Position numbers and translations under genes: made by a program
In this document: piece after piece, positions 8,202 through 21,245 of the stretch
How positions within the stretch are numbered: the first letter of the stretch is position 1
Layout of the letters: the number at the start of each line of letters is the position of its first letter
Notes under the pieces: generated by a model
The model's database searches: none
Told to the model about the DNA's origin: nothing
Seen by the model: only the letters and a program-made list of their open reading frames with translations
Source: Sphaerisporangium melleum
GTDB taxonomy: Bacteria > Actinomycetota > Actinomycetes > Streptosporangiales > Streptosporangiaceae
DNA: 64,000 nucleotides
Direction: 5' to 3'
NCBI RefSeq assembly: GCF_014646695.1
Contig: NZ_BMNT01000040.1
Span: forward strand, 26,639-90,638

Positions 8202-9442
8202 CCATCGCAGAAGGCCCCATCCTGACCGCCGCCGACCTCGTGGGCGGTGGCACGGCCGGTGACGACCCCGACGAGCGCGGCCGATTCGGGGTCTTCGGCG
8301 GGCGGTTCGTGCCCGAGGCGCTGATCCCGGCCCTGGACGAGGTCGCCAAGGTGTACGCCGAGGCCAAGGAGGACCCGGCCTTCATCGCCGAGTTCGAGCA
8401 CCTGCTGCGCACCTACGCCGGCCGGCCGACCGCGGTCACCGAGGTCCGCCGCTTCGGCGAGGTCGCCGGTGGGGCGCGCGTGCTGCTCAAGCGCGAGGAC
8501 CTCACGCACACCGGCGCCCACAAGATCAACAATGTGCTCGGCCAGGCGCTGCTCACCAAGCGCCTCGGCAAGACCCGCGTCATCGCCGAGACCGGCGCCG
8601 GGCAGCACGGCGTGGCCACCGCCACCGCGTGCGCCCTGCTCGGCCTGGAGTGCGTGATCTACATGGGCGAGGTCGACTGCGAGCGCCAGGCGCTCAACGT
8701 CGCCCGCATGAAGCTCCTCGGCGCGCGCGTCGTCCCGGTCGCCAACGGCAGCCGCACCCTCAAGGACGCCATCAACGAGGCGTTCCGCGACTGGGTGACC
8801 AATGTGGGTAACACCCACTACCTCTTCGGCACGGTCGCCGGGCCCCACCCCTTCCCCGAGATCGTCCGTGACTTCGCCCGCATCATCGGGGTCGAGGCCC
8901 GCCGCCAGGTGCTGGAGCTGACCGGCAGCCTGCCCGACGCCGTCTGCGCGGCCGTCGGCGGCGGTTCCAACGCCATCGGCGCCTTCCACGCCTTCCTCGG
9001 TGACGAGGGCGTCGCGCTGCACGGCTACGAGGCCGCCGGTCGCGGTGTCCAGAGCGGCGAGCACGCCTGCACCCTCACCGAGGGGTCGATCGGCGTCCTG
9101 CACGGCTCGCGCACCTACGTCCTGCAGGACGACGAGGGCCAGACCATCGATTCCCACTCGATCTCGGCCGGGCTCGACTACCCCGGCGTCGGCCCCGAGC
9201 ACGCCTGGCTGAAGGACTCCGGCCGCGCGACCTACCACGGCATCACCGACGACGAGGCGATGGAGGCCTTCTCCATCCTGGCGCGCACCGAGGGCATCAT
9301 CCCGGCCATCGAGTCCGCGCACGCCCTGGCCGGTGCGATCAAGCTCGGCCGCGAGCTGGGCCCGGAGGCGACCATCCTGGTCAACCTCTCCGGGCGCGGC
9401 GACAAGGACATGGGCACCGCCATGAAATATTTCAACCTGTAG
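8198..9442 (+). CDS. trpB: Tryptophan synthase beta chain
   Basis: The 414-residue PLP enzyme condenses indole with serine. The PLP lysine is in [10 protein letters not shown] (Lys109), the phosphate-binding loop is VGGGSNAIG, and the beta-family end [10 protein letters not shown] is present. [17 protein letters not shown] at the N-terminus is typical of the TrpB1 type that works with TrpA. GTG start overlapping trpC; trpA follows after 31 bp. Confidence 0.98.
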   Translation: MTIAEGPILTAADLVGGGTAGDDPDERGRFGVFGGRFVPEALIPALDEVAKVYAEAKEDPAFIAEFEHLLRTYAGRPTAVTEVRRFGEVAGGARVLLKREDLTHTGAHKINNVLGQALLTKRLGKTRVIAETGAGQHGVATATACALLGLECVIYMGEVDCERQALNVARMKLLGARVVPVANGSRTLKDAINEAFRDWVTNVGNTHYLFGTVAGPHPFPEIVRDFARIIGVEARRQVLELTGSLPDAVCAAVGGGSNAIGAFHAFLGDEGVALHGYEAAGRGVQSGEHACTLTEGSIGVLHGSRTYVLQDDEGQTIDSHSISAGLDYPGVGPEHAWLKDSGRATYHGITDDEAMEAFSILARTEGIIPAIESAHALAGAIKLGRELGPEATILVNLSGRGDKDMGTAMKYFNL

Positions 9443-9473
9443 GCCCCCACACTTCCGAGCGGGACATCCAGAC

Positions 9474-10277
9474 ATGACGACTCTTCAGACGGTGTTCGAG
9501 AAGGCGCGGGCCGACCGCAGGGCCGCCCTCGTCGGATACCTCCCGGCCGGATTCCCCACCAAGGACGGCGCCGTCGCCGCCGCGACAGCGATGGTGGAGG
9601 CCGGCTGTGACGTCATCGAGATCGGCCTGCCCTACTCCGATCCGCTGATGGACGGCCCCACCATCCAGGACGCCGTGCACCGGGCCCTGCTCAACGGCAC
9701 CCGCATCGCCGACGTGATGCGCACCGTCGAGGGCGTCGCCAAGACCGGCGCCGCCGTGCTGGTCATGACGTACTGGAACCCGATCGACCGCTACGGCGCC
9801 GAGCGGTTCGCCCGGGAGCTGGCGGACGTCGGCGGCAGCGGCACGATCACCCCCGACCTCACCCCGGAGGAGGCCGGGCCCTGGCTCGAGGTGAGCGCGG
9901 TGACCGGCATCGACACCGTCTTCCTGGTGGCCCCGAGCTCCCCCGAGGAGCGCATCAAGGCCGTCGCCGACTGCTGCACCGGTTTCGTGTACGCCGCCTC
10001 GCTCATGGGCGTCACCGGCGCGCGGGAGAGCGTGAGCTCGGCGGCCGAGGGCCTGGTGCAGCGCACCCGTTCCCAGACCCGGCTGCCGGTCTGCGTCGGT
10101 CTCGGCGTCGGCAACGGCGCCCAGGCCGCCGAGGTGGCCGGGTACGCCGACGGCGTCATCGTCGGCTCGGCGTTCATCCGCCGTCTGCTCGACGCTCCCG
10201 ACGAGGCCGCCGGGCTGGACTCCGTACGCCGGCTCGCCGCCGAGCTGGCCGAGGGCGTGCGCGGCGTGCGCGCCTGA
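9474..10277 (+). CDS. trpA: Tryptophan synthase alpha chain
   Basis: The 267-residue TIM-barrel subunit releases indole from indoleglycerol phosphate and channels it to TrpB. The catalytic Glu and Asp lie in CDVIEIGLPYSDPLMDGPTI; TYWNPIDRYG and YAASLMGVTGARE are conserved. It ends the trp unit; a strong hairpin follows 25 nt after the stop. Confidence 0.98.
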   Translation: MTTLQTVFEKARADRRAALVGYLPAGFPTKDGAVAAATAMVEAGCDVIEIGLPYSDPLMDGPTIQDAVHRALLNGTRIADVMRTVEGVAKTGAAVLVMTYWNPIDRYGAERFARELADVGGSGTITPDLTPEEAGPWLEVSAVTGIDTVFLVAPSSPEERIKAVADCCTGFVYAASLMGVTGARESVSSAAEGLVQRTRSQTRLPVCVGLGVGNGAQAAEVAGYADGVIVGSAFIRRLLDAPDEAAGLDSVRRLAAELAEGVRGVRA

Positions 10278-10612
10278 CCGCATTCATTCCAAGCCGTTCT
10301 GCGACGCCTCGTCCCGATGGGGGGCGAGGCGTCGTCATTCGTCCTCTCTAGGGTCCTTGGTCCCCGACGATCGGGCCACGAGCCCATTCCCCGAGGTCAC
10401 CGGGGTCGGGCAATCTACTCGCGGGCTGCTTACCGGCCGCTTATCGGGGTCATGATGGGCTGTAGTGCCGGTAGCCTTCGGCCGGACGGCCGCCGCCGAG
10501 AGGCGGCGCGCCCCGGCGGCTCTGGACGTCCGCAGGCGGGCACGTCCGCCGGGCCGGTCGCTCGTGGTGACAAAGGAGACAAGATGCTGGTGACGTCGCG
10601 GAGGCCGCGCCG
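10278..10612. other. Intergenic region trpA-mauE-like gene
   Basis: The 335-bp gap holds the trp terminator (10302-10334), a likely promoter for the next gene that cannot be placed with certainty, and a ten-codon mini-ORF (10584-10616) directly before the downstream start. No larger gene is supported. Confidence 0.6.
10302..10334 (+). terminator. Terminator after trpA
   Basis: A 10-bp perfect stem CGACGCCTCG / CGAGGCGTCG with a 13-nt loop is followed by a modestly T-rich stretch (tcattcgtcctct). Confidence 0.75.
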
Positions 10613-10616
10613 ATGA
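10584..10616 (+). CDS. Ten-codon leader ORF coupled to the DoxX/MauE gene
   Basis: An ATG with a very strong ribosome site (aaaggag, 5-nt spacing) opens a ten-codon frame, MLVTSRRPRR, whose TGA overlaps the ATG of the next gene (ATGA). The arrangement suggests translational coupling or a regulatory leader peptide. No amino-acid run that would point to attenuation by a specific amino acid is seen, apart from five arginines. Whether the peptide is made is unknown. Confidence 0.4.
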   Translation: MLVTSRRPRR

Positions 10617-11164
10617 GGTCGCTTTACGCACACCCGGCGGTACCCTGGGTGACGACCGTTGCCCGGCTCGTGCTCGCCGGTGTGCTGATCGTCGCCGGCT
10701 GGCTGAAGATCGGCACTCCGGCGCTGTCGGTCCAGGCCGTCCAGGCGTACGAGTTGCTGCCGGAGCGGGTCGCCACCGTGGTGGGCTACGGCCTGCCGCT
10801 CGTCGAGATCGTCGTAGGGGTGTTGCTGGTTGCCGGGCTGCTCACGCGCGTGGCGGGCGCGGTCTCCGCGCTGCTCATGCTGGCCTTCGTGGTCGGCATC
10901 GCCTCGGCGTGGGCCCGCGGCCTGCGCATCGACTGCGGCTGCTTCGGCGGCGGCGGCAAGCTCGCCGCAGGGCAGAGTCCCTCCTACTTCTGGGAGATCC
11001 TCCGCGACGGCGGCCTGTTCCTGCTGGCGGCGTGGACCGTCCGGTTCGCTCCGGGCCGCTTCTCGCTCGACGCGGCGCTCGGCCTGGTCCCGGCCCGCCG
11101 CCTCACGCGAGACGACGAGCTTGAGGAGCCCGGCGACGGCGTGGACCAGGGGGAGGCCGCGTGA
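10613..11164 (+). CDS. MauE/DoxX-family redox-associated membrane protein
   Basis: The 183-residue protein has four membrane helices (residues about 12-32, 55-75, 78-98, 130-148), as in DoxX/MauE. A cysteine motif, DCGCFGGGG, lies after helix 3, typical of MauE-like proteins that pair with thioredoxin-fold partners. The next gene is a DsbA-like thiol oxidoreductase, so the pair probably handles disulfides outside the membrane. The start has ggagg 8 nt upstream. Confidence 0.85.
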   Translation: MRSLYAHPAVPWVTTVARLVLAGVLIVAGWLKIGTPALSVQAVQAYELLPERVATVVGYGLPLVEIVVGVLLVAGLLTRVAGAVSALLMLAFVVGIASAWARGLRIDCGCFGGGGKLAAGQSPSYFWEILRDGGLFLLAAWTVRFAPGRFSLDAALGLVPARRLTRDDELEEPGDGVDQGEAA

Positions 11165-11204
11165 TCGGCGACGATGACCGGCCCGGAAAGAAGGAGATCG
11201 TCTG

Positions 11205-11969
11205 ATGGGAAAGGCCGCGCGGCAGGTCTCGGCCCGCGAGCGCATCAAGGCACAGCGTGAGCAGGAGCGCGTGCAGGAGCGGCGCCGGCGCGTCGCGACC
11301 GTGGTCACCTCGGTCGTCGTGCTGCTCGCCGTGGTCATCGGAGGCTGGTGGTACGTCCAGACCAACCGTTCTGAGACGGCCACCGCCGCGCTGGCCCCGA
11401 TCAGCGTGGCGGCCGACGGCTCGACGGTCATGGCCAAGCCCGGCGTCACCAAGCCCGTGCTGGACATCTACGAGGACTTCCAGTGCCCGGCCTGCAAGGC
11501 GTTCGAGCAGACCAGCGGGCCCACGGTGAAGAACCTCGCGGCGGACGGCAAGGTCAAGGTCGTCTACCACGTGGTCAACATCTTCACCGAGGAGCCCACC
11601 CGCGGCAACACCGCCCGCGCGTCCGCGGCGGCCCGGTGCGTGCCCGCCGGCCCGCAGTGGATGGCCTTCCATGACCGGCTCTACAAGGAGCAGCCGCCCG
11701 AGAGCAAGCAGGGCTTCGCGCTGGACGACCTGGTCAAGTGGGGCAAGGAGACCGGGGTCACCGACGCCGGCTTCGAATCCTGCGTCAAGACCCAGAAGTA
11801 CGCCCAGACCCAGGCCGAGTACAACCAGAAGATCATCGACGCCAAGACGTTCCAGGGCACGCCGACGCTGCGGCTCGACGGCAAGGAGCTCGCCAACGAC
11901 GTCACCTACAGCCCGTCGGCGCTGCGCCAGACCATCCTTGATGCCGCGCAGCAGGCCGGGAACCGGTAA
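11205..11969 (+). CDS. Membrane-anchored DsbA-family thiol oxidoreductase
   Basis: The 254-residue protein has a charged N-terminus, one membrane anchor (VVTSVVVLLAVVIGGWWYV, residues about 29-50) and an extracytoplasmic thioredoxin fold. The active site is FQCPACKAF (CPAC). A cis-Pro loop (QGTPTLRL) and a second Cys pair candidate (RCVPAG, ESCVK) are visible. It most likely oxidises or isomerises disulfides in exported proteins, with the preceding MauE/DoxX protein as redox partner. aaggag lies 8 nt before the ATG. Confidence 0.9.
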   Translation: MGKAARQVSARERIKAQREQERVQERRRRVATVVTSVVVLLAVVIGGWWYVQTNRSETATAALAPISVAADGSTVMAKPGVTKPVLDIYEDFQCPACKAFEQTSGPTVKNLAADGKVKVVYHVVNIFTEEPTRGNTARASAAARCVPAGPQWMAFHDRLYKEQPPESKQGFALDDLVKWGKETGVTDAGFESCVKTQKYAQTQAEYNQKIIDAKTFQGTPTLRLDGKELANDVTYSPSALRQTILDAAQQAGNR

Positions 11970-11980
11970 CGTCACCTGAC

Positions 11981-13171
11981 ATGCCCCTGGCCTCCATCCC
12001 CAGCCCGCCAGAAGGGGTCTGGTACCTCGGACCGATCCCTCTGCGGGCCTACGCTTTCTGCATCGTGCTCGGCGTCATCGCCGCCGTCTGGATCGGTGAG
12101 CGCCGCTGGCGCGCCCGCGGCGGCGAGCCCGGCACCATCACCGACCTCGCCGTCTGGGCCGTCCCGTTCGGCCTGGTCGGCGGGCGGCTCTACCACGTCA
12201 TCAGCGACTGGCAGCTCTACTTCGCGCCCGACGCCCCGAACCGCCCGATCGACGCGCTGTACATCTGGCACGGCGGTCTCGGCATCTGGGGCGCCATCGC
12301 GCTCGGCGCCGTCGGCGTGTGGATCGCCTGCCGCAGGCGTGGCATCTCGCTGTCGGCGGTCGCCGACGCGGTGGCGCCGGGCATCGCGGTCGCGCAGGCG
12401 ATCGGCCGCTGGGGCAACTACTTCAACCAGGAGCTGTTCGGCGGGCCGACCGACCTGCCGTGGGGCCTGGAGATCGAGCCGGGCCGTCCCGGCACCATCC
12501 CCGGCGAGATGACCTACCACCCCACCTTCCTGTACGAGTCGCTGTGGGACCTCGCGCTGGCCGCGGTGCTGATCTGGGCGGGCCGGCGCTGGGCGCTGCG
12601 CCACGGCCGGCTGTTCGCGATCTACGTCGCCGGATACACCCTGGGCCGCTTCTGGATCGAGGGCATGCGGGTGGATCCCGCCCACCACATCCTCGGCCTG
12701 CGGCTGAACCAGTGGACCTCCGTTGTGATCTTCCTCGGCGCCCTCGTGTACCTGTACCTGACCAGGAACAGGACCACCGAGGAGATCGTGAACCCGATGA
12801 GCGGAGCCGGTCTCGACCCCGCCCACGACGCCGCGCAGGCGGACGAGCACGAGATCGCCGCCGCCGCGGCCGCCGCCGAGGAGCCGGGATCCGCCGAGGG
12901 CCCGCCCGGCGAGGCGGGGGAGAGCGCCTCCGAACCGGACGACCCGCAGACCGGCCCGCGGACCGAGGCCGCCGCGAAGGCCGGGCAGGGCGCGTCAACG
13001 GGTGGCGGCACACCGGTCGACGCCGCCGAGGGCGGCGAGCCGGCGGGCGAGGCCGCTGCCCCGGAGACGGCGGCAGGAGCCGGCAAGGCCGCCGGTGCTG
13101 ACGAGAAGGCATCCCCGTCACCTGACCCCGCGTCGTCGTCGGCGCCGGCCTCGGAGGCGAATTCCCGATGA
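11981..13171 (+). CDS. lgt: Prolipoprotein diacylglyceryl transferase with an acidic/Ala-rich tail
   Basis: Lgt attaches diacylglycerol to the lipobox cysteine of prolipoproteins in the membrane; three lipoprotein candidates occur in this window. Conserved motifs: IWHGGLGIWGA, the Lgt signature around GRWGNYFNQELFGGP, and GRFWIEGMR. The catalytic core ends near residue 275. About 120 more residues rich in Ala, Glu, Gly and Pro form a probably disordered cytoplasmic tail, common but variable in actinobacteria. A TAACGT hexamer ending 8 nt before the ATG allows leaderless initiation. The stop overlaps the next start by 4 nt. Confidence 0.97.
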   Translation: MPLASIPSPPEGVWYLGPIPLRAYAFCIVLGVIAAVWIGERRWRARGGEPGTITDLAVWAVPFGLVGGRLYHVISDWQLYFAPDAPNRPIDALYIWHGGLGIWGAIALGAVGVWIACRRRGISLSAVADAVAPGIAVAQAIGRWGNYFNQELFGGPTDLPWGLEIEPGRPGTIPGEMTYHPTFLYESLWDLALAAVLIWAGRRWALRHGRLFAIYVAGYTLGRFWIEGMRVDPAHHILGLRLNQWTSVVIFLGALVYLYLTRNRTTEEIVNPMSGAGLDPAHDAAQADEHEIAAAAAAAEEPGSAEGPPGEAGESASEPDDPQTGPRTEAAAKAGQGASTGGGTPVDAAEGGEPAGEAAAPETAAGAGKAAGADEKASPSPDPASSSAPASEANSR

Positions 13172-14052
13172 CCCAAGGCGGCCTCTCGGGGGGGCACGCC
13201 GGGTCCGCCTCTGGTCCTCCGCCCGACGGGCGCCGGCGGACGGGGAGCGCGCGCAGCAAGCGGCGCCGCCCCTCGTTCGAGGTCGACGCCCTGTCCGAGC
13301 GGGGTCTGACCCGGGGCCAGCAACGCCTGCTGATCGCCGCCGGCACGGTGATCGCCGTGCTGGCCGGCGCCTTCGGTCTCACCGCTCTGTTCAGCACCCT
13401 CGGCGTGTCCGACCCGCCCGTGGAGGAGGGGTCGGCCGCCGAGGCGATCGGCTTGCTCAGCCCGTCCGACTACCAGGCCTGGCCCTCGCTCAAGCTGTTC
13501 GCGCCGATCGACCGGCGCGAGGCCGACCGCACGCCGCTGCGGGCCGAGGAGGTCTTCTCGATCAAGACCGTCCGCAGCGGCAAGCTGACCCTCAAACTGG
13601 CCGCCCGGCGGCTCGACGGCGCCTGCGCGCCCGCGGTGTGGGGCGGCAAACTGCTCGCCGAGTTGGGCGAGACCGGCTGCACGCAGGTGGTCCGCGGTCT
13701 CTATGTGAGCGCCGACCGCCGGTACCTCGCGCAGTACACGCTGTTCAACATGGCCGACACCGCCGCCGCCGACCGGCTGGTCCGCGAGCTGTCCACGCTG
13801 TACCGCGGGGGAGGGTGGGTGCGCCCGCTGGAGTCGGGGGCGGTCGTGTTCCCGCAGGACGGCTACAGCGAGGCGAGCGGCCACGTCATGGGGCACTACG
13901 CCGGGCTGGTGTGGGTGGCCAGGGCCGACGGGCAGGAGGCCACGCCCCGGGACGACTTCGTCACGCTGACCCTGGCCGCCCGGGCCGCCGAGAAGGCCGT
14001 CTACCGGAGGGTGGTCACCGCCGGCGGCCCCGCCGCCTCCCCGGCCGGCTGA
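13168..14052 (+). CDS. Single-pass anchored protein of unknown function (paralogue of the next gene)
   Basis: The 294-residue protein has a basic, disordered N-terminus (about 50 residues, with SARSKRRRPSFE), one membrane helix (LLIAAGTVIAVLAGAFGLTALF, about residues 54-75) and an external domain. Two cysteines (LDGACAPAVWGG and ETGCTQVVRGLY) could form a disulfide. It shares PLxAEEVF, GCxQVVR, QYTxFxM and AAADRLV with the next gene, so the two look like diverged duplicates. No known family is recognised. It overlaps the lgt stop. Confidence 0.8.
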   Translation: MTQGGLSGGHAGSASGPPPDGRRRTGSARSKRRRPSFEVDALSERGLTRGQQRLLIAAGTVIAVLAGAFGLTALFSTLGVSDPPVEEGSAAEAIGLLSPSDYQAWPSLKLFAPIDRREADRTPLRAEEVFSIKTVRSGKLTLKLAARRLDGACAPAVWGGKLLAELGETGCTQVVRGLYVSADRRYLAQYTLFNMADTAAADRLVRELSTLYRGGGWVRPLESGAVVFPQDGYSEASGHVMGHYAGLVWVARADGQEATPRDDFVTLTLAARAAEKAVYRRVVTAGGPAASPAG

Positions 14053-14069
14053 CGATAGGCTGCGTGGCC

Positions 14070-14720
14070 ATGCCGAGCCGTAGGTGGATCGCCGTGGCGA
14101 TCGCGGGGGTGCTCGCCGGGGCGGGAGCGGTGGGGTACGTCCTGCTGCGACCCGTGACGGGGCCGGTCCCCGGCAAGGTGCGCGCCGAGCGCACCTCCGC
14201 GCTGTACGCCCCGATCGCCACCCGCCGCGACGACCCCCGCCCGCTGACCGCCGAGGAGGTGTTCGGGCGGGCCGGCACGATGTCCGCCGCGGGGGTGACC
14301 ATGCACCGGCGTCAGGTCTCGGCGTCCGCCGACTGCGCTCAGGCGCTGTGGGGCGAGCCCCTGACGGCGGCCGCGGCCGGGTGCGTCCAGGTGGTGCGGG
14401 CGGGCTTCGCCGATGCGGCCGGTGGGGTGTCCGGGCAGTACACCGTGTTCGACATGCCCGAGGAGTCCGCGGCGGACCGCTTGGTGGCGGCGCTGCGGGC
14501 CCGGCCCGCGGAGGGCTTCCTCACCCTCGCGCCCGGGCAGCCGCCGTCGTTCGACGCCGGCCACAGCAGGGCCGAGGTACGGGCGCTCGGGCACTTCGTC
14601 GTGGTCAACTGGGTGGGCCCGGTGAGTGACGCAGGGCCGGCCGATGTCACCCTGGCGCAGGTGGCTCTGGAGGGCCTGGGTGGCTTCGTCCAGGCGCGGG
14701 TGCTCGACGCCGCCGGTTGA
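14070..14720 (+). CDS. Single-pass anchored protein of unknown function (paralogue of the preceding gene)
   Basis: The 216-residue protein has an N-terminal membrane helix (IAVAIAGVLAGAGAVGYVLL) and an external domain resembling the previous gene product: PLTAEEVFG, ADCAQALWGE, GCVQVVRAGF, QYTVFDMPEE and AADRLV. The two cysteines are conserved. A TAGGCT hexamer ends 8 nt before the ATG at 14070, suggesting leaderless initiation; a GTG six bases upstream is the alternative. Function unknown. Confidence 0.72.
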   Translation: MPSRRWIAVAIAGVLAGAGAVGYVLLRPVTGPVPGKVRAERTSALYAPIATRRDDPRPLTAEEVFGRAGTMSAAGVTMHRRQVSASADCAQALWGEPLTAAAAGCVQVVRAGFADAAGGVSGQYTVFDMPEESAADRLVAALRARPAEGFLTLAPGQPPSFDAGHSRAEVRALGHFVVVNWVGPVSDAGPADVTLAQVALEGLGGFVQARVLDAAG

Positions 14721-15026
14721 CGTGTTATGATCCGGCAGCCGCACCTGATCTTCAGCTGACCGGTCACAGAACCCTTACCGGGGGTCCCACCAGGAATAAC
14801 GCGTGTTTTTCCGGCGTTCTCTCCCTGCGGTCTGGGAAGCGCGGCAGTGGGCACATCGAAGTGTCCCCCGATAGTGAATGTTCGCGATCACCACCTGGTG
14901 GGCACTATTCCGGCAGGGTGCGGTAGTCTCTACACACCTAACAGAACAGCAGCAGGGCCAACGTCGTCCCTCTTGCCTGCAATCGCCAATCCAGACGAAG
15001 CAGACGAAGACGACGGGAGGGATTCA
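14721..15026. promoter_or_regulatory. gltB upstream region with repeated elements
   Basis: The 306-bp gap ahead of gltB is less GC-rich than the genes around it. It contains the 8-mer GTGGGCAC twice (14847-14854 and 14898-14905), an inverted pair ATAGTG/CACTAT (14871-14876 and 14903-14908) and the palindrome CCACCTGGTGG (14891-14901). A TAGTCT hexamer at 14924-14929 could be a -10 box. A nitrogen-responsive regulator may act here, but no recognised GlnR or NtcA box is seen. Confidence 0.4.
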
Positions 15027-19541
<4,515 letters not shown>

Positions 19542-19555
19542 GGGAGGTTTCACCG

Positions 19556-21040
19556 ATGGCCGACCCCAAGGGGTTTCTGACGCACGCGCGTGAGCTGCCG
19601 GCGCGCCGCCCGGTCGACGTCCGCATCCGCGACTGGCGGGAGGTCTACGAGGACTTCCCGCGGCCCGCCCTCACCCGGCAGGCCGCCCGGTGCATGGACT
19701 GCGGCATCCCGTTCTGTCACAACGGCTGCCCGCTCGGCAACCTGATCCCCGAGTGGAACGACCTGGTCTTCCGCGACGACTGGCGCGAGGCGATCGAGCG
19801 GCTGCACGCCACCAACAACTTCCCGGAGTTCACCGGCCGGCTGTGCCCGGCTCCGTGTGAGTCGGCGTGTGTCCTCGGCATCAACGCAGACCCGGTGGCG
19901 ATCAAGCGGGTCGAGGTCGAGATCATCGACCGGGCGTTCGAGGAGGGCTGGGTCACTCCGCAGCCGCCGGCCGTCAAGACCGGCAGGCGGGTCGCCGTCG
20001 TCGGGTCCGGCCCGGCCGGCCTGGCCGCCGCCCAGCAGCTCACCCGCGCCGGGCACGACGTGGTGGTCTTCGAGCGCGCCGACCGCATCGGCGGGCTGCT
20101 GCGCTACGGCATCCCCGAGTTCAAGATGGAGAAGCGTCACGTCGAGCGGCGCCTTGAGCAGATGCGCGCCGAGGGCACCGAGTTCCGCGCCGGCGTCGAC
20201 GTGGGCGTGGACGTCACCGCCGCGCGGCTGCGCGAGGAGTTCGACGCCGTCGTGCTGGCCGGCGGCGCCACCGCCTGGCGGGACCTGCCGATCGCCGGCC
20301 GCGAGCTGGCGGGGGTGCACCAGGCGATGGAGTACCTCCCGCCGGCCAACAAGGTGCAGGAGGGCGATCTCCCGGTCTCGCCGATCTCGGCCGAGGGCGA
20401 GCACGTGGTGGTGATCGGCGGCGGCGACACCGGCGCCGACTGCATCGGCACGGCGGTGCGCCAGGGCGCGCTGTCGGTCACCCAGCTGGAGATCATGCCA
20501 CGGCCGCCGGCGGACCGGCCGGGGTCCCAGCCGTGGCCGACCTATCCGATGCTGTTCAAGATGGAGAGCGCCCACGAGGAGCTCGAGGCCGAGGGCGGCA
20601 CGCGGGTGTACGCCGTATCGACCACCGAGTTCGTCGGCGACGAGCAGGGGCGGGTCAGGGCGCTGCGCCTGGTGGACGTCGAGGGCCCGGCCAGCGGGTT
20701 CCGGCCGATCCCCGGCACCGAGCGCGAGATCCCGGCCGGGCTGGTGACGCTGGCGATGGGCTTCCTCGGCCCCGAGAAGGGTCCGCTGCTCACCGACCTG
20801 GCCGCCCAGGCGGCCGACCCGGACGCCTTCTTCGACGCGCGGGGCAACGTCGCGCGCGACAAGTCGTACATGTCCGGTGTGGAGGGCGTCTTCGTCGCCG
20901 GGGACATGGGGCGCGGGCAGTCGCTCATCGTGTGGGCGATCGCGGAGGGCCGCTCGGCGGCCGCCGCGGCCGACCGTTACCTCACCGGTGAGACGGCCCT
21001 GCCCGTCGCGATCCCGCCGACGGCCCGGCCGCTGGTGTGA
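19556..21040 (+). CDS. gltD: Glutamate synthase small subunit
   Basis: The 494-residue subunit supplies electrons from NADPH to GltB. The N-terminal domain carries the 4Fe-4S cysteines (RCMDCGIPFCHNGCPLGN and CPAPCESACVLGI). An FAD-binding Rossmann fold (VAVVGSGPAGLAAAQQL, about residue 145) and an NADPH fold (VVVIGGGDTGADCIG, about residue 285) follow. A strong terminator lies 24 nt after the stop, closing the gltBD operon. Confidence 0.98.
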   Translation: MADPKGFLTHARELPARRPVDVRIRDWREVYEDFPRPALTRQAARCMDCGIPFCHNGCPLGNLIPEWNDLVFRDDWREAIERLHATNNFPEFTGRLCPAPCESACVLGINADPVAIKRVEVEIIDRAFEEGWVTPQPPAVKTGRRVAVVGSGPAGLAAAQQLTRAGHDVVVFERADRIGGLLRYGIPEFKMEKRHVERRLEQMRAEGTEFRAGVDVGVDVTAARLREEFDAVVLAGGATAWRDLPIAGRELAGVHQAMEYLPPANKVQEGDLPVSPISAEGEHVVVIGGGDTGADCIGTAVRQGALSVTQLEIMPRPPADRPGSQPWPTYPMLFKMESAHEELEAEGGTRVYAVSTTEFVGDEQGRVRALRLVDVEGPASGFRPIPGTEREIPAGLVTLAMGFLGPEKGPLLTDLAAQAADPDAFFDARGNVARDKSYMSGVEGVFVAGDMGRGQSLIVWAIAEGRSAAAAADRYLTGETALPVAIPPTARPLV

Positions 21041-21063
21041 CGCGCGCCGGGATGAGCTGACGA

Positions 21064-21096
21064 GGACGGCGTCCCCTCGTGGGACGCCGTCCTTTT
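21064..21096 (+). terminator. Rho-independent terminator after gltBD
   Basis: A perfect 12-bp stem GGACGGCGTCCC / GGGACGCCGTCC with a 5-nt loop is followed by TTTT. Confidence 0.92.
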
Positions 21097-21115
21097 CGTA
21101 TGATTTCGGCCCCCC

Positions 21116-21147
21116 TTTACAGTTTTATCGCTATATGTAGGTCTAAT
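21116..21147 (+). promoter_or_regulatory. Probable promoter of the subtilisin gene
   Basis: An AT-rich island directly after the gltD terminator holds TTTACA (21116-21121) and, 16 nt on, TAGGTC (21138-21143), with TATATG and TCTAAT overlapping. It fits a housekeeping-type promoter about 100 bp ahead of the peptidase start. Confidence 0.45.
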
Positions 21148-21245
21148 GGGTCGAATGCCGGGGTGTTTGTTCGCAACTTGCTTTGGTGCTCGATCCCCTG
21201 AAAGATGCTGCCTCGTTCTCTAGGACAGGCATGAGGGGAAGGTCA

